In this document: positions 58,507 to 64,000 of the stretch, piece by piece
Position numbering within the stretch: position 1 is the first letter of the stretch
Layout of the letters: every line of letters begins with the position of its first letter
Assembly (NCBI RefSeq): GCF_000149955.1
Contig: NC_030990.1
Location: 4,391,482-4,455,481, forward strand
Reading direction: 5' to 3'
Source of the DNA: Fusarium oxysporum f. sp. lycopersici 4287
Taxonomy: Eukaryota > Ascomycota > Sordariomycetes > Hypocreales > Nectriaceae
DNA: 64,000 nt
Translations under genes and position numbers: made by a program
Notes under the pieces: generated by a model
Seen by the model: only the letters and a program-made list of their open reading frames with translations
Told to the model about the DNA's origin: nothing
The model's database searches: none

Positions 58507-59467
58507 GTTGACGGCGGCGTCAGTGAGCGTCCTACGAGCGATTGTAGGTGTACAAGGTTGAAAGCGTAAAAAAAGGTCAAGTCACAACAAAAAAGCTAGA
58601 CGGAAATTTTGGTATTTGCGTCGGCTTGAGTAAATCAGAGTAGATGAATTTGGTGTTTCGCGGTGGTTCACAACATAGATTAATTGGGGATTGACAGAAA
58701 TTGGCTAGAGCCGGCAACCTTGAGGTTTTATAGCGAGAAAGGAGTTAAACATCTCATGTCAAGAGTGTTCTCGGTGAACCGTGGACTCATCTGGTTGTTC
58801 ATTGTCCTTGTGCATGTTCAACGGCATATCAGTGGGTTGAAATTGGTCCCAGCACCGGTAGTGAAATAGAACACCTATTATCGAAATACGTACTAGACTG
58901 AACTGACAACAGGATATATTGTTCTCCCTGGTAGTGGACATTTAAGTCATTGTTCACAGATCACCGGCTCTTCAATACCTAAAAGTGTTTGGGGCATGGC
59001 GATGCCACGACCGACCGAGAGGAACCGACTTCCTTGTTCTGGTTCAAAGCGGGAACCAAGGCTAGAGCAGAGACAAAGGTTAATGGCAACCAAACATAGC
59101 CCGCGACTTGGAGCGGATTCTTTCAACTTGAAACGGATCTTGGCTGCCACATATGGGCTCCGCATGGAGAACAAAGAGTGTTTGCTATCGAGGCCTATTG
59201 TCATGGGGCGAATCATGGGCTGTGATCCCATCCAGCAACAATGAGCACTTTGCTGAGCCATTCCAGAACAGCGGCAAACTATTCATTCCATTTTGGTGGT
59301 GTGAAGCCAATCATTCACCCGAGTTGCTATTGCCCCACTCCAACAAGACCAACAGTACTTGTGATATCCATTGCCTGTCACGAATCCCAGAAACTTATAA
59401 AGTCCTCGCTTCCACTCGTTACATGTTCCAAAATACTCCTCAGAACACCCTTACAGGACACGTCACC
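58507..59467. other. intergenic region upstream of the kinase
   Basis: It contains a segment near 59165-59190 resembling 57145-57170 (see copy A/B spacer). No gene is seen. Confidence 0.4.
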
Positions 59468-60888
59468 ATGACAGAAATAAGCGACTCTCCTCCACCAACG
59501 CCAACGGCTCCTTTCAAACGGAGGTTGAAGAACTTCACATCCCCTGGCGAGAATCCCGCGAAATACCGCCCCGGAGGCTACCACCCGGTTAATCTAGGTG
59601 ATATCTTCAATGATGGCCAGTACAAGGTTATTCGGAAACTTGGAGAAGGGTGTTTCTCTATTGTCTGGCTCGCCCACGACTTAAGGTAAGTTAATCATCC
59701 CCCATTCAACACTGAACGTTTGCTTACAATTTGATAGGAACTCTCGATACGTGGCTCTGAAGATTCTTGTCTCAGACCAGGCGGACCAATCCCAGGAGGT
59801 GGAAATACTGCACCATCTTGCCAAGATTGCTCCCTCGGAAGCACCTCAGAGGACCACGCAGATTCTCGCAGAGTTTGAACACAAAGGCCCCAACGGCACG
59901 CACAAATGTCTCGTGTTTGAACCAATGGGCCCTTCCGTCAATCAAATGATTCTGGAATTTGCTTACAGAGAGGACAAGTTTCCGAGTGAGATAAAGTATC
60001 CGCCCCAGATGGCAAAACGCATCCTCAGGGACTCCTTGAAAGGGTTGGCTTTTCTTCATAAGAATGGTATCTCTCACGCAGACTTTCAGCCTGGAAATAT
60101 GCTGTTCTCGCTCAACAACATTGATTCCTGCGATGAGGCGGCCCTATGCCAGGAGGAGACGCCGGACGAGGAATACCGAATTGAGAGACTTGATGGCAAG
60201 AAGGATAAATGGGCACCCGAGTATCTGTTGACCGCAGAGCCACTGGCTAGCCACACGAGTATTGATGAAAACCTCGAAGTTAAACTAGCCGATATGGGTG
60301 GTGGTAAGTACATTCTCTCCTCAGATAAATTTAGGCTAACAGCTATTAGCATACTTCCTCAACGACCCCCCCGAGGAACCGGTAGTCCCTCGTGCCCTTC
60401 GCGCTCCAGAGCTAGTCCTCAAAGGAGAATTCGACAAGGCTCAGGATATCTGGAGCTTCGGATGTCTTGTTTTTGAGTTGATCGCTGGACGACATCTTTT
60501 CTACATATGTGGTCCATTCAAAGACGAGACCGAACCAGACGATGAGCATCTTCTTGAGATTCAGGATAGGCTTGGCCCATTACCCGATGAGCTTTACAGC
60601 CACTGGAAGACTTCCTCGCGCTACTACACCAAGGATAGACAACTGTACAATTGGGCGCTTGGTGGTGTTGAGGAGGGTGAAGAGCCGAATATGCCGAAAC
60701 CGTCTATGCTGTCTACTATGGAGGAAGCCTTCGATAAGGAGGGCCCAGAGATGACAGAGGATGAGGCGCAGGAGGTTAAGAAGCTCATTCGATGGATTAT
60801 TCAGTATGATCCTGCCAAGAGACCATCGGCTGAAGAGATCCTCCGTCACCCATGGTTTGCAGAAGATTCAAGTGAGAAGGCAGAGTAA
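59468..60888 (+). CDS. SRPK-like serine/threonine protein kinase, 440 aa
   Basis: Exons 59468-59685, 59738-60303 and 60350-60888 join through introns of 52 and 46 bp. The start is CACCATGACAGAA. Kinase landmarks are LGEGCFSIVWLAHD (glycine loop), VALKIL (ATP Lys), HADFQPGNML (catalytic Asp; the usual Arg of HRD is Ala), LADMGGA (metal-binding Asp, in the SRPK style rather than DFG), RAPELVL and DIWSFGCLVFELIAG. The loop rich in Asp/Glu between the lobes and the ending DPAKRPSAEEILRHPWF fit SR-protein kinases. Fungi carry many such copies with unknown targets. The catalytic-loop substitution may alter activity. Confidence 0.87.
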
Positions 60889-61075
60889 GATTGGTACTGG
60901 TGGTAGTTTATGGGAAGGGGGTGCTTGGGAAAGGGAAAGGGAAGACTGGTAGTGATTTTAGATTAAAACATTCGCGCAGTAGGTAGTTGGAATTATTGAT
61001 TTGTGTTTTGATTCGCTAACTACATGACTCTACACGTCAACATAACTTTAACCCAGCGTGAAGCACCTTGACCTT
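60889..61075. other. convergent 3' spacer
   Basis: Short spacer; nothing is seen. Confidence 0.5.
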
Positions 61076-62592
61076 CTAGTTCTTTGGCTTCTTGAAAGCA
61101 TCCTTGGTGAGCTTAACAACGAAAGCACCACGCTCAATAGTGTTGATGAAGATGTATCCCGACTTGAAGTAAGCATAAGAAGACCAAGTTCCAACAAAAG
61201 CAACAGTGCCACCTCCGGGAAGAGCATCATCCTCGGGGTAGATGTCGAACCAGGCGGCTTCATAAACACCAGCACCGGTGGGATCTTGAGGAATGGAGCG
61301 GCCGTCGAGGACGCGGAGACCAGCGCCGTAGTGGGACTGGTAGATGTAGTTGTTGATGACGTACTGGTTGTGATCGATGGACTTGGTGGGGTGCTTGAAA
61401 ACACCGGTCTGCTTGGGGTTCTCAAGATCACGGATGTCCCAGATGAAAGTCACGGGATAACCGTCAGCACCAGGGCCTTTACCATCACGCTCATCGAGTT
61501 CGTCGTCCATGACGAGAAACTCTTGGTTCTGGGTGTCGAGAACCCAACCTTGATGAGTGTAAGAAGCACCCTCATAAGAGATCTTGGAGATGATGTTGGT
61601 GACATTAGCCTTGTCGGTGACATCATAGATAGTCAGGGTATCCTCGTTATATCCGTAGCAGATATCACGACCCTGGTAACGCTTATCAGGACCACGGTAA
61701 ACAAGACACTGCGCATCGTGAACATAGCCATCGCCCTTGGCGCATCCAAGAGACTCTGGGTTAGAAGGATCAGTAAGATCAAAGAAGTTAAGTCCAGAAA
61801 GACAGTTGGAGTCATTGCGTGGCTGAGCACCAACAGCAACACCGTACTTCAACTCCTCATTGACAACAACATTGTGAGCTCGACCAACAGGCAGTAGGGC
61901 AGAAAAGTGACTGGTGAGATCCTTCTTTGCGTCAAAGACAACAGGACGCTTGGGGTTGATCTTGAGGAGCTTCTTCATGTCGAAGATCTGAATACCATGG
62001 CCGACAGCTTCGGATCCGATGATGACGTAGTTCTTGTACGTGCGGATCTCGCGCCACTGGGAGGGGACAGAGTACTCGGGCAGACGGCCAAGGTAGACGA
62101 GCTGTCCCTTCTTGGTGATCTCCGCGAAAGCAGTGCCGTCGTACTGACCGACAGCGACAAACTCACGTCCGTTATCGGAAGTCCATCCCCATGAGGACGA
62201 ACCTCGACCACCCGTGCTACCAAGCGCAGCATGGCTCAAGAACGAGTAAAGATCAGCCTAGAGATTCGTTAGCCAGTGTAACCGATACCCCCCAGCAGGG
62301 TAATACTAACGTTGTGGCAGGCAAAGGTGTTGTTGGCATCACCCTTGATAGCCTCTGCGTAACCCTTGACACACTTGGTGTAGCCGAGCTTGGGATACTG
62401 CTCGCTGGCGAAAGCACCAGCAGCCTCCTGCTTAGCCCAGATAGCCTGCTTGCTGGCCATGAGCTTGTTGTGCACCTCGCCCGAGTCGTACAGCCTAGCG
62501 GCCTTCTCCTCGTTCACCTTGATCTCCTTGGCGGCGACATAGGAGCTGACAGCGGCGAGGGCGCCGAGGAGCAGAGTGGACTTGACCATCAT
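61076..62592 (-). CDS. secreted LVIVD-repeat (choice-of-anchor-B-like) beta-propeller protein, 487 aa
   Basis: Exon 1 (62592-62311) encodes a signal peptide (MVKSTLLLGALAAVSSYVAA) and a helical N-terminal segment. A 53-bp intron (GTTAGT, branch GCTAAC, end CTCTAG) leads to exon 2 (62257-61076). Repeated blades read GIQIFDMKKL, GLNFFDLTDPSNPESLG, TLTIYDVTDKANVT, VTFIWDIRDLENPKQTG and GLRVLDGRSI. HNVVVNEELKYGVAVGA and HQGWVLDTQNQEFLVMDDEL are typical spacer blocks. Such proteins are extracellular propellers of unclear function. Nine or so cysteines could form disulfides. Confidence 0.8.
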
Positions 62593-64000
62593 GAAAGGTT
62601 GAGGATGATAGTTAGGGATGGAGTGAGAAGACCAACATGTTTAGCGAGGAGAGGGTGCCTTTTATGTATCAACTGGCGGTATGGCTATCTGGGGATGTAG
62701 TGTTAGAATCTTTGTAGATCACGTATACCGGCAATCCTACCATAAGCGATCACAGCCGGAGGGTCAATGCACGTTCGCGCCTCGAGATCTCCCCTTCACC
62801 AATCATCGCCTCCCCAGCGTCGCACCGAACCATTATCTCAACTTGGCGATAGTGACGGCATTTCCTGTCTACCCGGAAATACCCCAGATCTGGAAGGTGT
62901 CTACCGCACACCCGCTCTGTTATCAGAACCTATGATCAACTCCACAGGCACCACCAAGGTTCTCCATTGCAACCCAAGAAGCCACTCTGCACAAAGAATG
63001 TCTTACAAAAGTTCTAACACGCTGAATCTCATTGGATACAAGGTATATCTTTCGCAATCCTTGGCGGCGAGTGTACCAATCCTAGTTCGGCAGGTAAGTT
63101 AAGCTTATTGGATAGACTTCTTTTCTCGGACATAGAGCCGATGGCATTTTTTTAATCTTATCGTGAAGTTTAAAGACGCAATGTGACCTTGGAGCGGGCT
63201 TGGCGGGGGGTGATTGGAGGAATTGGTATGGGGACTAATGGGGGATTAATGCCGATCACAGATTCAAGCTTGTTTTTTTGCTCCGTGGTTATCTATGCTT
63301 AAGTCATGGTTTTTGTCACTATTTGAATCGCTGGCTTTTGCGCTAGACTAGATTATAGCACGTGAGGCACCCCTGACGATCTTTGTACGAGATAATAATA
63401 GTAAATGTGCCTAAGCACTGCTCATCGAGGACACGGGCCTGAGAGTTCAACCACTTGAGAGTCCAAGTTCTCATACTTCTCAACCCCGTCATTCGTTGTA
63501 GCACCATAACCTAACCCACCCTTAATTCCACCCAAACACTCTGCCCATGTATTCGTTCTTCTAAATGACTTTGGCTGCCTTTCCAGCGTTGCCGTCTTTC
63601 ATGCCGTTCTGCGGTACTCTGTCTAGCCAATGATGGCGTCAATCACTGGCGGGCGCGTTTCGAGAAAAGTAGTTACGAATCCATTTAGGATATGTCTACT
63701 TTCTTGCAGAAATGAGAGATAACAGCCGACGTAGTAAAGCGTCCAATACTAGGAAGAAGAAAACTGATCACTTGGCTGTTCTGTGCTCAATATCCTGGTT
63801 GCAATAATCACCGAGAGGTGGTCAAGGCTGAGGAAAAAATAGATTGCTTCTCTTGCTTGATCCTTTCTCGCAAAAGTTCTTTTTTGTCCCCGGTTATCGT
63901 CAAATGACTCATTTAATAGTATTGAGCAGTCTCCGACAGTTTTCCAAGTCTTACAGGCCACCACGGACGAATGAGATGGACCCAAAGTCGCCAAGTTATT
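62593..64000. other. right-edge intergenic region
   Basis: It holds the promoter of the LVIVD-repeat gene and about 1.3 kb without a supported gene. Short frames near 63994-63749 may belong to a gene beyond the edge but cannot be judged. Confidence 0.35.

Noticed and set aside
61058..61897. 279-codon open frame on the + strand
   Set aside because: It lies antisense inside the LVIVD-repeat gene, whose motifs, signal peptide and intron are convincing; it is a shadow.

Overview
The window reads as a gene-moderate stretch of a filamentous ascomycete genome, most like Fusarium or a close Sordariomycete. The reasons are: genes with several introns of about 45-60 bp, GT-AG ends and CTAAC/CTGAC-type branch sites; a HET-domain gene; and many secreted plant-cell-wall proteins (GH43, GH51, expansin-like, Cip1-like) sitting beside sugar transporters. 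The genus is an inference from gene content. No rRNA, tRNA, CRISPR array or intact transposon was recognised. Exon borders below were worked out by hand from splice signals and reading-frame continuity.

Layout. 1-8.4 kb: the 5' end of a membrane protein running off the left edge, small lineage-specific genes (two of them related to each other), an L-amino-acid-oxidase fragment, and a dense scatter of a CAGCCAGCCACAT motif. 9.2-19.4 kb: a damaged bicupin gene, a 791-aa HET gene followed by a TPR relic, a type-I membrane protein, and an Ala-rich hypothetical. 21.6-31.9 kb: an expansin-like gene with a frameshift, an MFS sugar transporter next to a GH43 beta-xylosidase, a secreted Ser/Thr-rich protein, and a beta-lactamase-like gene interrupted by one stop codon.

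32.1-40.3 kb is the most unusual block. It holds four long genes, all without introns. Two divergent genes resemble the TULIP-fold P-47 family, best known from clostridial neurotoxin/OrfX loci and also found in other bacteria. The other two encode a 405-aa beta-rich protein of unknown function and a predicted bicovalent FAD oxidase. Single-exon structure, paired divergent promoters and a bacterial-looking family together suggest a horizontally acquired functional module. That is an inference to be tested.

41.0-64.0 kb: two small cysteine-rich proteins assembled from short exons, a GH51 arabinofuranosidase next to a sugar transporter, two alpha/beta hydrolases, a Cip1-like secreted protein, a decaying three-copy tandem family of about 85-residue proteins, an SRPK-like kinase, and a secreted LVIVD-repeat protein. 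Two glycosidase-transporter pairs (GH43+MFS and GH51+MFS) with expansin and Cip1 proteins would let the fungus loosen hemicellulose, release pentoses and import them. The HET gene, TPR relic, decayed tandem copies and scattered inactivating changes mark the rest as accessory, fast-evolving DNA.
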